A DNA stretch of 64,000 nucleotides from Atriophallophorus winterbourni. Lineage: Eukaryota; Platyhelminthes; Trematoda; Plagiorchiida; Microphallidae. Of this stretch, positions 44,480-56,088 are shown piece by piece. Both the position numbers and the translations under genes were made by a program. The stretch spans positions 1-64,000 of the forward strand of contig JACCGJ010013966.1 in the NCBI GenBank assembly GCA_013407085.1, read 5' to 3'. The notes under the pieces were generated by a model. It had not been told where the DNA came from. It saw only the letters and a program-made list of their open reading frames with translations, and did not search any database. Each line of letters opens with the position of its first letter. Position 1 is the first letter of the stretch.

Positions 44480-47000
44480 CATAAGTTTTTCTTCTTAATG
44501 AAAAGCTTTGAGAGTCGAAGAACAGCACTAAAACATTTTGGGGATCAGGTTTATATGTTTCCACAAATGCTGATCCAACGCGCTTTGGAATAGCTGTTCT
44601 GCTGGTAGAGATAGGAGTCCTTTCGGTAGAGAATTCCAAATGTTCAACACCCGCGTTCATATCGTGCTCGCATTGCTCAGCTTTAGGCTTCTAGGCTTCT
44701 GCAACTCAAGATCATGCCCACGAGTCTAGATATTGACCGAGAAGAACACGGCGTGTCAGGAGCAGGTCAAACATTTCACTTTGAACTTCTAGGGAGTAAA
44801 GTTTCAGTAAGCTCCTTCTATCCTCGTACGCGAGGTAGCGCATTTTTTTAATCATCTTTGTCCCCCCCTTTTAATCTCTCCAAGGTGTCGCATCCGCCTT
44901 AAAACTGAGGAAATGCAACACAGCCTATATTCTAACAGAGGACGATCATGCGCAGAGAAAAAAGTCTGGAACATTTGTGGATTATTAGTCGTAAATGAAC
45001 GCCAAATCACCAAGAGCTTCCCGGTTGCTCTGCCTATTCTCCGACAAGTTTCAGCCTTCGCCTAATCCATAATCAGAATCCATAATTATTTTTCGACTGT
45101 CACAGCTCTAATAGGCTTATCTTCAAGAAAGTTTCAAGCACCAGTGTCATCGGAGTATATGCGCATGACAATTTATAGTCAGTGACCAGCGATGTGTCCA
45201 GCTGAGTAAGTCATCAACTGCTTGTGGCAGTTGCTTGTGGCCATCGCACGAACTGACAGAGGCCCACAGTTTCAGATCGAATAAAACACAATCGATGGCT
45301 ACCTCATCCAGAATGTCATTCACGAAAGTTTTGAACGACAATGGGCGAAGAGCCTTTCCCTACGGCACTCCGGAGCTTGCTATCATTTCTGAAGACAAAG
45401 CTCCATTCTCCTCTACACGGTTTGACCACCTTGAAATGAATGCCTCGATCCACTTAAGAAGACACCCTCAAATACCTAGACCTCCTAGCTTGAGCGCGGT
45501 GGGGCATGCGATCGAACACCTTACTGGAGTCGATAAAAACAACATCGACCGCTTGACCAGAATCAGTCAAAGCACACCAACTTTCTTGTGCCAGGAGCAT
45601 ATTACTTACGCATCATCGATTTTTGGTGAATTCATGTTGTTGTGGACTCCAACGCCCACACTCCAAAAGGAAGTGCTCTATTTTTTCCTATTAATCAATT
45701 TCTCTAAACATTTTCCGATCACAGAAGTCAGTGTTAACGGCCTCTAATTAGCAGGAAACTAGGGGCCCCACTCTTCAACATATGTTTAATAATACCGTGT
45801 TTCCATTCCTGTGGCAAGACACATAATGTTAAAGAATTGTTAAACAACCTTACCAGCGGATCGCACAATACGTCTGATAGTGCTCGTAAAACCAACGGAT
45901 GAATACCGTCTGGTCCTGGCGCGGATTGTTTGTCTAGCTGTTCTAACAGGAGTCTAAACGTCTTTACATCTACATCTATATCAGAAAGAACCTCACTGTT
46001 ATTAGAGACAGAAAGGGGATCACTGTCATCGAGACAGTACACGGAAGCATATTGCTCAACCATGGTTTCAGCTTTCAAACCATCCTCAGTAATGTCTACC
46101 CCATTATTATCTATCAAAATAGGGATATATGGTGATACCTTTTGCGTCGACAAATGTATGCGAATAGCTGTTTTGGTGCACAAGTAGACACATCAACCAA
46201 TCGCTGCTCGTACAACATACGTTTTCTGCGTTTCAATGCCGTGCAGTGGCTTCTAGCGGCTTAAGAATATTGACCACAGGCGTTGGCGTTGCCGCAAAAG
46301 TTTCCGATGTTCCTTGTCAAACCGAGGGGGCATTTTGCCTTTCGACGACGTGTGGACAACGGAACAGCCACCTCAATTACTGTCCAAATATTATTCCGGA
46401 TCACCAGCCAGCAATCTTCAACATCAGCTGATTGATGGGAGACAAATTAAGAGGTGAAGCAAAATCCCGTAACCTACTCGCTTATGCATGCAGGAGTCGA
46501 ATGTCACTACCCTTCACCCTGTAAACCCTATTTAGCAGTAAGGTCATTTGCTCATCGGTTTCTAGCACAATCTTCAACTGTCTGGGGCGATCACCTGGCG
46601 TTTGCTTGCTGCCTAGAATGAACGCTGTGCGTAACGTTTCACTCTTTTTTTCTTTCGAAAAGGTCGTCAAGAGCAGAGTTTAAGAAAGCGCGTTTCTGTT
46701 AAACCCTGTCTATCGCCAAAGCACCTGTTTGCTCCGGCGTATTGTGAAGTATAACGTAGGATTGTCTACTGTCATCAGTGATAAAGCTGCGGACTTTGTT
46801 ATTGATTGCTGTATCCAGCTGTGGTAGTTCGTGGACCTTTTTGAGCTTATCAACGTTCGTTGCACCGGCAAAACTAACTTCATCTTTTGGACCAAGTACA
46901 GGCGAGGAAGCATCTTCCGCACAATTGCGTACATATTCGGATTGCACGCAAATTTACTATACACAAGATGTGTGGCGGCTATCCTATCCATGATCATGTC
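44480..47000 (-). mobile_element. CR1-like LINE, ORF1 to C-terminus, decayed and internally deleted
   Basis: In order on the - strand: 46790-46500 'SRQSYVILHNTPEQ' and 'SETLRTAFILGSK', 'PRQLKIVLETDEQ' (ORF1-like RNA-binding region of this LINE group). 46183-45734 'LLEQLDKQSAPGPDGIHPLV' and 'LPQEWKHGII' (RT block 0/1). 45600-45150 'LLKWIEAFISRWSNRVEENG', 'FVNDILDEVAIDCVLF' and 'LKLWAS' (motifs B and C, the FADD damaged). 44800-44700 'YLAYEDRRSLLKLYSLEVQ' (thumb). The endonuclease is mostly missing. Confidence 0.7.
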
Positions 47001-47229
47001 CCCAGCCTATGCTGGTTTTGTTTAATAAGATTGAAAACTGCAACGGATTCTTTGAAAACTTTATTGTGCTGTGGTCAAAATTTTTCTGTTGTCCAATTGT
47101 TCTCGAATGTTTGCGTCACAATGCGTTCCATTGCTTTAGAGATAACCGGAGAAGCCTTACCGGTTCATATTTTGCTGTATCTGAACGGCTACCACCGGTT
47201 AAAATAAGAATGATCATCCATTCTATCAC

Positions 47230-49302
47230 TTTGTTATTTTCCATTCATGTAGGCAACAATTAAAACGTCGCATAAGAAAAGCATTTAGACAAATGTGACA
47301 CCTGCGAAGTAAGGCGAGGATAATTTTGTTTGCGCCGGGGGAAAATTTTTTTGTTTAGTTTTCACATTTTAATTTTGAACCATGTATTAATTGACAGTCA
47401 TTTCCATTCAGACTTCCTAAGGTGGCTGTCATAATCAGCTATGGTTTGATATTCTACCTCGATTTTACTATTTTGAGTTTATGATTCTAACGAAACTTTG
47501 CAAATTTTGAGGTATTGTTTTCGTTTAACTTAATTTTGTTGAAAGAGTAGCTTTCTAAATATTTATTATATTTTTTGATGTTATTATACAACTTTTCTCT
47601 TTAACACTCTGTGGCCATCTTTGTTTACACCATTATTTCGGCCATTGTCAGATATCTTTCTTAAACATCTTGGATGCCATTCTGGAGTGTCATATTTTGC
47701 TTTGAATATTGGCAATATTTAGGGTGCCTTTTTTCTCGGTGAAATTTAGACGACATTTATGGTAAAGTGATTATCTGAATCTCATGTCATCAGTCGTCAT
47801 CAAATCTTATTTGAATAACTTTGTCTGAAGCATTTTGGCTCCAGCACATTTGGTGTTCGTATAATCGTTATCTTAACTGTCTATTACAGTACCGTAATCG
47901 TCCTTCTGAATTTGTCGAACTAAGAAACGTGTGGTCTACGCATTGCTCATGTCTTGAAAGTTACGTTGGCAAGCTTGATAAAACTTGATACTTGATACAA
48001 AGCTCAGAATTGAAGAAAAGTGACCAAAACTTGGCTACTTCATTGGTGGTGTCTCAAATAAAATCAGTAAATCCATTGGAATTTTGTACAAAGAAGATTT
48101 CCAGTTTAACACTTGATCGCTCTTTTACTATAGTGCAGATGAGCTCGGGTTTCTTTTCGATTTTCTTGAAGAAGTTACATTGGAACTACATGCGCTCCTC
48201 TCTTACAAGTGAAGTGACGTTATTAGGTATCTAAAAGAAATTCTTCAAACTTGCATCCGTACCAAGATTATGATTTATACAGAAATCTCTGTTTCAATTT
48301 GTTACATAGCTCGAGTTTTCTTCAATTATGATATTCAATTATCTGAATAATATTGTAATACGATCCAGAATGCGTGCGATCTAATTTCGAATGTGCTCAT
48401 CAAAGGATACTAATATTTAAGTAATAAAATTTCGTGTTTCGTAAAACGTTTGTTCGTTCAGCCGTTCTGCACTGCATACGTAATTAATGACAAGTACAGT
48501 GTAATTACTATTTTCAACTGGAGCCATGTATTTTAGGGTTTCTGTCGCGGTTTATTCAAACGTTTAACCAGGGTCAAGGGTTGAGATTTAAAGACTCCGT
48601 CTCCTTTTAGGCTGTTCAACCTGGTTCTTCAGTGGGGATAGTTAAATAAAATCATTGTATCTATTCAAACTACTGCATTAAATGTTCGCTTTTTCGGCAC
48701 ATACGCAGGAGATTAAAATCACTTATTATCAGCAATGGAGTAATCTAGTGGTATGAAATTTATTGAAAGTATTCTTTTAATTTTTAATTGAACAAATTTT
48801 CGAAAGATGTCAAACGGTAAATTATGCGGACTGTACATTCACCTACATTGACTATGCTCATTCAACATCATATCGTATCAGAATGACTGAGTTCGTGATG
48901 ATTAGTTTCGTTACATTGCGCTAAACGTTCATGAATGCAGACTGTAACTTAGGCAATTGCGATGGAATAGTGACACGTTCGGAATCCAGAGCTCAGAATC
49001 ATTCATTTACGGATGGGCCAGGTCCCAGTTTATTCAAACAAATTATGTGAAAGTCTCTGTCAATGTTCACATAGTTCCTTTTATTTGTTAGTTGATTATC
49101 GAACATTCGTATGGTTACGTTTGATCGTAGTTATATTACAGAGTTAGAGTATGTGAAACACATTCATTGATCCGCTCAAGTTGAGTCATTCTGCGACGTG
49201 GTTCGTTTTATGAGCAACACCATGACTAGCAGGTAACGAGATTGCTAACTAGCTGCGACAGCGATTATTATCTGGGTGGTAAAAAGGGAGCACGTTTGGG
49301 CA
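47230..49302. other. No gene recognised; LINE tail scrap at 47.88-47.99 kb
   Basis: A+T-rich. 47885-47990 repeats part of 32690-32790. The frame at 47992-48234 has no motif. Nothing else was seen. Confidence 0.45.
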
Positions 49303-49306
49303 CACT

Positions 49307-49491
49307 TGTAGTAGACTGACCACTAAAATAACGTCCCCAAAAATGTTAAAGGAAAGGCACAGGAGATGAAAGGTTTATCGCGGTAGCCAAAAGGTGCACG
49401 AAGGTGCAGCGGAATCCATCACGGAACACGAATCAACGGAAAGTGAGTTATCAAGGTCAATTTTTATGTACAGTAAAACAATGTAGTTACA
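49307..49491 (-). repeat. 3' LTR of the minus-strand CsRn1-like element
   Basis: 185 bp; partner at 51251-51435; preceded (on the - strand) by an AAGGGGGC purine tract. Confidence 0.83.
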
Positions 49492-50009
49492 CAGCCCCCT
49501 TCCAAGAAGTCTGATCAGAGAAGACCTCCGATCACTAATTGACAATTGAACTGGCCAAGCGGTGTCAGGTCGTTCCAGGCTGGAACATAGTCTCTCAGCA
49601 ACCAGTAACTTCGAAGTCAGCCAAGGCACTTGATCTGCGTGGGTCGATTGTCGGTGGTGACCAGGGTAGGATACACGAAAAACCGATCAGTACTAAGCCA
49701 AGTCACGTCTCACATGGAGTGAACGTGCTGCCGGAGCCGAATCACATGGGGTGAACGAGCTGCTAGCGGGAATCGCCCGTCTGGCATGGTCTTAGTATGA
49801 ACCCAGTAGGAGCAGATGTAGGCACATCCGTAGGCTTGACAACAAAGAACCAGAAGCTTCGAAAACATAGTCCGTGCTGAGAAGTTCCTGCACCCCAGGG
49901 TCGATGGCGAACGGCCTCGCCTGGAGAAAGCTGAGTGGCGTGTCGTCGGGCTGGTAAGGACCTTGTCTGATAAGTTTCGTGTTGGGCGGCGTGTGCTGAT
50001 GGTAGGGGC

Positions 50010-50310
50010 TACCGGAAGGATGGCGACAGGCGTCGGCGATCCGGGGGTGGCGCGTGCCACGATTTCCAGCAGCATGGTACAGAGGGGATACACGAAGATG
50101 CGTGTATTCCGGTTACCGGATAGGATGGCGACAAGCGTCGGTGATCCGGGGGTGGCGCGTGCCACGATTTCCACAGCGGGAGGTACATGCGTACCGAGGG
50201 GATACACGAAGGATGCGTGTATTCCAGGTTACCGGATAGGATGGCGACAAGCGTCGGTGATCCGGGGGTGGCGCGTGCCACGTTTTCCAAAGCTGGAGGT
50301 GCATGTGTAC
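50010..50310. repeat. Minisatellite, three units of about 105-116 bp
   Basis: Each unit contains 'GATCCGGGGGTGGCGCGTGC', 'GGGGATACACGAAG', 'GTGTATTCC', 'GGTTACCGGATAGGATGGCG' and 'ACAAGCGTCGGTGATCC'. Repeats of 'GCCACG.TTTCC' begin at 50056, 50161 and 50277. It lies in the 3' untranslated part of the CsRn1-like element and is more G+C-rich than its surroundings. Confidence 0.85.
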
Positions 50311-50449
50311 CTGAGAAGTGAGAAGAAAAAACTCTCTGGTGCATGGGTTTATGGCCACGACCGAGTTATAGTGAAGAGGTACAAAAAGCATGCACGGGAT
50401 ATACCAAGCGATAATAACGTGTTAAATACCCGCTACATAATTGGCAAAT

Positions 50450-50935
50450 GTGCCGTTCTGGACTCTACTCACTGTGGAGATGGCGGATTGCGGGTAAATA
50501 CTTGATGTACACGTGGTTATTATCAAATATGGTGGGGTTGCCATGAAAGTGTCATGCTGCACGTACCCACTGGCTTTCGGCCATACTACTTTTTCCGTAA
50601 CAAACGTAACGCAAGCACGAATGCCAGGATGGGAAAGATTGCGTATGGTGTGACTAATGCGCCGTCTAAAAGCAGACAGGGTAAGTAGTCGGAAAGCGCT
50701 TTGCGATAGGTCGCAAAGGATATTGCCCAAGCCATCGGGCAAGGGGAGAGGTGTGATGAAAGAATAGGCGTCCCAGAGCTGTGCGAATCCGCATCGGTAG
50801 CTTGCACTGCAGCGATTTCGCTGAGGTCGAGGGAGAGTGGCCCGTCTATCACACACGTTGTAGAGATAGGAATTGTGGCACCTAAGATATATCGTATGTC
50901 AGTCGTAAAATTACTGACAAAATCCTGGTGCATAG
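50450..50935 (-). pseudogene. Ty3/gypsy pol remnant (RNase H-integrase connection)
   Basis: Two frames, 50933-50820 and then 50790-50560, read through this conserved gypsy segment, ending in the N-terminal part of the integrase ('LSHPGIRA..LVTEKVVWP'). The junction to the 3' UTR is abrupt at about 50450, showing an internal deletion. Confidence 0.7.
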
Positions 50936-51250
50936 TCTCTCTAGGAGAGTACCTACCCGACGATCCGTTGATTGATTTACGAGGGGCTTACAAGCAGTAA
51001 ACAAAGTAAACTGTCTGCCCTGTAGATTGTGTTCTAACCTGACTTGTAAATTGATCAACAAGTGTAGTTATGTGATGCATATGACGTTTTGATGTAAAAC
51101 GTGTTAAAGGATATAAAACAATTATCCTGAAATAACGCCGATGTATATTGAGAAAAGACGTGCCTGAAAAAATCTCGAATTGTGCGTGGATATTGGGCTT
51201 ACCAATTGTAGTACACGAAGGATTCGTACATCACGTCGGGCTCACCAATT

Positions 51251-51435
51251 TGTAGTAGACTGACCACTAAAATAATGTCCCCAAGAATGTTGGAGAAAAG
51301 GCACAGGAGATGAAAGTTTTATCGCGGTAGCCAAAAGGGTGCACGAAGGTACATGGTAGCAATCACGTAACACGAATCAACGGAAAGTGATTTATCAAGG
51401 TCAATTGTTATATACAGTAAAACAATGTTTTTACA
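51251..51435 (-). repeat. 5' LTR of the minus-strand CsRn1-like element
   Basis: 185 bp, followed internally by the tRNA-Trp-like primer-binding site (about 51247-51230). Confidence 0.83.
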
Positions 51436-51782
51436 CACTTGGTTAAAAGTCTTCTGCAACTTTTGTGAAGTAAGACTTCACGGTTGATATTGATAGAACC
51501 ACCATGTTCGTCGTCAAGACAATGACTTCCGGACAGCTAATCCCATTACCTTTTTAGTTGTAGATTTAAGTTATCTAAATATATCTTTAGCAATCTAATC
51601 ACGAGCTCTAAAGGAATAGGCAATGTATAATCGTTGCATGAAATAATGTTGCTCCGATTCCGAAGCTCATTTTTCGTCAGCGTTTTCGGTGGCTCTAAGG
51701 ATATTATTTCTTTTTATATATATAATATAATGATATAATGGGTAAACACAGACAGAAAATTATTTTTAGAAAAATGCCAAGA

Positions 51783-53290
51783 GGAGGTTCGAGTGATAGC
51801 TGTTTGACGATGTGCCGTCAGACTACTAGGAAGATACAGATAAAGAATCTGAAGAACAGGCCTTTCAAATAATGGTAAATCCATTAGATGTTGTGTATGA
51901 GCCAGAACCTGAAAATCCAAGAGAATCAATTGCATCTCCTCCACATAGCAATGTTGATATTGAAGATGATAGTAAGAGAAAATGGAAGAAAAATCCAGAT
52001 CCTGCCGTGGATACTGAATTTTTACCCATGCCGACCGTCACTATAGCAGTTTCAACGCCTTTAGATTAATTTTTGAATTTTTTGATCAAGAGATCTTAGA
52101 CAAAAATTATTTTACAACTAATTTGAAGGGTGTGGAGAAAGGAAAACCAGCTGCTACTTTCAAAGAGGAAAATAAAGTATTCCTCGGAATAAACATGATG
52201 ATGGGCTATCATTCACTACCATCAATCGCGAACTATTGGTCAACACAAAAAGACATGGAAATGCGTCCGATGAAAACCGCCATGTGTCGAGAACGCTTTC
52301 AGACTATACTCATCAATCTTCATGTGAATGATAACACCAATATGGACCCAAACAAAGACAAGCTATTCAAGATCAGACCTCTTTTGGAACGCATGAATGA
52401 AAAATTCAAGCAGAAACGTTCACTGAGTGAACATGTTTGCGTTGACGAGCCAATGATTCTGTTCAAAGGAAGAAGCAACTTGAAGCAATGTAACCCAATG
52501 AAACCTATGACACGAGGTTACAAAATCTGATGTTTAGCTGATGATGCAGGTTACATTAACATGGTAATAGTGACACAGGTAAAGCAGAATCGGAAAGAAA
52601 TTGTAAACAAAGAAAGCACCTAGGCCTTGGTGGTGATGTGGTCATGTTCTTGACACAAAACGTAAAAAAAATCATAAACTCTTCTTCGACAATTACTTTT
52701 CTTCTATTAATCTGTTGGAAACGCTTCAAAGGAGAAATATATTGGAATGTGAAACAACTCCTAGCAGCAGAAAAAACTTTCCTCAACTCATTGAAGACAA
52801 AGCTCTGAAAAGAGTAGATTTTGTCTACAGATCCACTCCTCTCGGTATCACAGCTTTCAAATGGAACGAACGATGGTGCTAAAGTCACAGTCACATGCCC
52901 AAGCGTAGTGAGTGACTACAACAAGCTCATGTTCGGGGTGGATGAGCATGATATGCTGCGTCAGCTGTATGGAGTGGATCGTAAAGTAAGAAATGGTGGC
53001 ACCGTGTATTTTTTGGCTTATTAGACATGGCAATAGTCAATTCATGCATTTTGTATACAGAATGTGACGATGATAATCAGATGACCCAATTTGATAACTA
53101 CAGATAAGTAACTCGTGGTTTGCTAACTTATGCTCAAAGAACATGACCAGGGCAAGCAAAACAGTGAAAGTTAAACTATTCCACTCCAGACTCCTTACGT
53201 TTGGGTAATTCAGGAATTCATTGGCCAGAATATACTAGCAACAAATATCACTGTGAAGTTTGTTCAAAAAAACAGAAATCAAGCCAGCCC
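51783..53290 (+). pseudogene. piggyBac transposase (PGBD4-like), several frameshifts
   Basis: DDE transposase of the TTAA-specific, cut-and-paste piggyBac family. In order: an acidic N-terminus; 'KVFLGINMMMGYHSLPSIAN' and 'CRERFQTILINLHVNDN'; 'KIRPLLERMNEKF'; 'VDEPMILFKGRSNLKQ' and 'CNPMKPMTRGYKI' (first catalytic Asp in 'VDEPM'); 'LADDAGYINM'; 'LFFDNYFSSINLLETL' (second catalytic Asp in 'FFDNYF'); 'DYNKLMFGVDEHDMLRQLYG' (the late Asp region); and a C-terminal zinc-finger remnant 'YHCEVCSKKQKSS'. The frame changes at about 52070, 52530, 52650 and 52870. Catalytic positions are kept, so the decay is moderate. Confidence 0.85.
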
Positions 53291-53520
53291 CTTAAGTAAA
53301 AGCTTCCACTGCGATGTGCATTTTTGTTGCACTGCAGCAAAAACTGCTTCCGAATCTACCACTCATGTTAAACCTATAACCGTTTGTGTTAAAAAGGATA
53401 AATATATGTTATTATACTGTATATTATAGAGTGGATAAATATTTTCTTATGTTCATGCCTTATTATTTCTTTATATGATCATATAATTTTTAATTATGGA
53501 ACAAATGTGCAAAATGCATA

Positions 53521-54734
53521 ACTCAGAACTCAGAACTCAGAAAAAGCATTAGGCTTAAAAATAACCATAGGATGACAAGGTATATTGAACATATAAAAAA
53601 TATATAAAAAATATAAAATATCTCAAAAATAAATAGGGACACTAGCATACCGCGTGGTTTGTCATAAACTCATCGAATTTGGAAGCGAAAACCTCAACAG
53701 ATTCTGATCGTGTGATTTCTTCAGGCAATTAGTTCCAAGTGAAACAAATTCTTACCAAGAAATAATTATGACGTATATCCTATCCAGAATACAGAATGCT
53801 TAAAGCCTTTGAATGTGTTCGTGTTCGAGTAAGGTCATTGTGCTTTGGCAAGTTTTTAAGGGGATGGTTTACAGAATACAGGATTTTGAAGGTCAACATA
53901 AGGTCACTACGTATCCGCCGTTGGGTAAAATCGTGTAGGTTCAGTTTTAACATTCGCTCTGTAGAATGCAAATTTCTGTACCAGGAGACCAACTTTGTAG
54001 CACGATGATCAATCCTGTTGAGTAGTTCGATATCCTTCCTCAGCCATGTTGCCCAGGCTTGGATGGAATATTCCATAACAGGACGTATATATGTGTTAAT
54101 TACCCGGGGTAGGGTTTCGGGCGTAGAAGTCCAGAATATTCTTTTGAGAAGACTCAAGATACTGCAAGCTTTGTTGTACACCATCCGGCAATGCTGTCCA
54201 GGCTTAAGGTTAAACGAAACCCAGATACCGAGATCTTTTTCTGCTGTGGTCCAGACGAGATCTTGCGTGCCAAGCTGATACGTGTGGTGCTGAGATTTTC
54301 CAAGCTGCAGCATTTTACATTTCGCATGGTTAAATTGTAACTCATTTAACTGAAACCAACGAGATAAGATGCTTAGATCCCTTCGTAATGCCATACAGTC
54401 ATTAGCAGACCTGACTCGTTTCCAAATTTTAATATAATCGGCAAGCAGTATCAAGCTGCATCCAATATTCTCTACTATATCGTTCATATTCACCAAGAAT
54501 AGAAGAGGTCCTAGCACCGAGCCTTGCGGAACTTCACTCGTGACGTCTATTTTTCTAGACAAGGTGCTGCCAACGCAAACTTGGACGTGTCTATCAGTAA
54601 GATAGTCCCTTTTTCAATTTAGCAATATTCCCATTATTCCATACTCTCGAGCTTTTTGATTAAGATGTCATGGTTGATTCTATCGAAAGCTTAGGAAATA
54701 TCGATGTAGCAAGCATGTACACCTTCGTCTAAAA
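53521..54734 (-). mobile_element. CR1-like LINE inserted in the piggyBac 3' region
   Basis: 5'-truncated copy. On the - strand from 54730: 'DEGVHACYIDIS.AFDRINH' (motif A), 'VPQGSVLGPLLFLVNMND' (motif B), 'LILLADYIKIW' (motif C, FADD changed to LADY), 'WFQLNELQFNHAKCK', 'DLVWTTAEKDLGIWV', 'YIRPVMEYSIQAWATWL'. It is open over 260 codons (54562-53780) before a short 3' UTR ending in three copies of a 7-base repeat (CAGAACT, 53524-53540). Replacement of the catalytic Asp pair makes it inactive. Confidence 0.85.
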
Positions 54735-54999
54735 CAATTCTGCAATAGGTTATACTTACAAGTTTTTCAAAATATTATTAATATTAAATGAAATAATTGC
54801 ATTGTGTGTTGTGAAGACATAGGTAAAATTACGTTCCAAAATACTGACGGTATCTACAGGTACCACCTCAAAATATCCTGCAAAATATATACATAAAACA
54901 TGAAAATTAATCGTGTTTTACTTATGCCATAATTAAGCAGAATAACGCAACAAATTTCATAAAAAAACGTATATCGAATTCCCGTAGACAAAGGCTTAA

Positions 55000-55270
55000 G
55001 CCCCGAGTTGAGCACCCGCGGACATTCACTTAAACTTGCTAAGGAGCGATGAAGACTAGACTCTAGCAAAAATGTTTTTAGCCTCAAAGTGGTAAATTTC
55101 TGGAACCGCCTTCCATAAGAACTTATATCCTGCAGTTCTGTCCCGAGTTTTATGCAAGGGTTGGGGTAAGCTTTTTCCTGAATTCTCCCCCGAATTTCTA
55201 TGCAAGATTAGGTAGTTTCTCCATTTTAAGCGTTGTCTGGTAAATAAAGTAAATTCTGAATTTCTTTTAA
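55000..55270 (+). mobile_element. CR1-like ORF2 C-terminal scrap
   Basis: Directly after the piggyBac TTAA: 'STRGHSLKLAKER', 'RLDSSKNVFSLKVVNFWNRL' then stops. 'R.NFFS.RVVN.WN.LP' is the CR1 C-terminus. The piggyBac may therefore have inserted into this older copy. Confidence 0.55.
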
Positions 55271-55599
55271 ATACACAACACTTCTTTAGCTGACCTCTCA
55301 CCGTACTGTGTATGGAAATTTATTTCTATTTTCCCAGCATCGTTCATAACGAAGTGCTTCCTAAATACAATCAAGATAATCCCTTGGTGTCGCGATCGTT
55401 GATGATATCCAAATCACAATAAGAAAAAGGCTTTGCAGTGGTGCTTGCTTCTCTGTAGCTTTGCACGGAAAGAAAGTTTAGACGCTCGGTTGGCTCATTA
55501 GCCACTTACTGTCATGTGCAACTCATCTGAACTGAATTGTTCAGAGAGAATTCTTTTAGATCTAGCTCAGCGTTATCATGCTGAAAACCTTAAACCTTC

Positions 55600-55763
55600 A
55601 TTCTTTTATACAAAGTAGTCGTGCAGCATCACATAGAATAGAGCGTTCAATCCTGGGCACCGTAATTAAAAAAAGATATAGCATGTCTCGAAAGGGTCCA
55701 GCGAATTGCGACTAGGATGGTTGAGGTTCAGACAGGATAATCCTATGAAGCAAGACTCGAGGA
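55600..55763 (+). mobile_element. CR1-like RT, left half, interrupted by a CsRn1-like element
   Basis: Reads 'LERVQRIATRMVEVQTG' and 'SYEARLED', then is broken at 55763 by the LTR element and continues at 59064 with 'DLGLFSLKRRRLRGDLIEAS'. The AGGA target duplication lies at the join. Confidence 0.75.
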
Positions 55764-55944
55764 TGTAACACTGCTTGTTTTCCCTTATTAAAACATTGAC
55801 GTTGACAATTATTAACTTCCGTTCGTTCGTGCGTGCATCGTAAACGCTCTGTACACGTTTTGGCTACCGCGATACATCTTCCATCTCTTGTGCCTTTTCT
55901 CCAACGTTCTTAGGGATATTATTGTAGTAATCTGGTCCACTACA
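55764..55944 (+). repeat. 5' LTR of the plus-strand CsRn1-like element
   Basis: 181 bp, partner at 58883-59063; homologous to the 185-bp LTRs of the copy at 49307-51435. Confidence 0.83.
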
Positions 55945-56088
55945 AATTGGTGAGCCCGGCATACACGCATTCTTCGTGTATTTTTTCCGGTACGTCAAAA
56001 TTTTTCCACTTTACATCGGAGTTTTCAGGTGAATTTTTTTACCTCGTTTAATTGTGCATTTTATTTGCATCAATTGCTCCTGTTTATC

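Larger units (their letters stand above)
49307..51435 (-). mobile_element. CsRn1-like Ty3/gypsy LTR retrotransposon, internally deleted (2129 bp)
   Basis: LTRs of 185 bp at 51435-51251 (5') and 49491-49307 (3'), ends TGTAA...TACA. A 4-bp target duplication CACT flanks it (49303-49306 and 51436-51439). The primer-binding site behind the 5' LTR reads TGGTGAGCCCGACGTGAT on the - strand, nearly the complement of the 3' end of animal tRNA-Trp, the primer reported for CsRn1. Internally only the connection between RNase H and integrase remains ('LSLDLSEIAAVQATDAD', 'LPLPDGLGNILCDLSQ', 'NLSHPGIRACVTFVTEKVVW'), then a 3' UTR with a minisatellite and a purine tract. Gag, protease, RT and most of the integrase are gone. 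The LTRs differ at about 20 positions by eye. Confidence 0.85.
51720..54999 (+). mobile_element. piggyBac DNA transposon, decayed and split by a CR1 insertion
   Basis: The transposase pseudogene occupies about 51780-53290. The 3' end continues to about 53520, is interrupted by a CR1 copy, resumes at about 54735 and finishes 'CCCGTAGACAAAGGC' with TTAA at 54996-54999. The uninterrupted relic at 22590-23128 confirms the original continuity. The 5' terminal repeat was not identified. Confidence 0.8.

Noticed and set aside
49710..50505. Long overlapping frames on both strands
   Set aside because: They are translations of the G+C-rich minisatellite and 3' UTR of the LTR element; repeats with few stops give open frames in several phases.
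53780..54562. Active CR1 reverse transcriptase
   Set aside because: The frame is long, but the motif C FADD is replaced by LADY and the copy is 5'-truncated.
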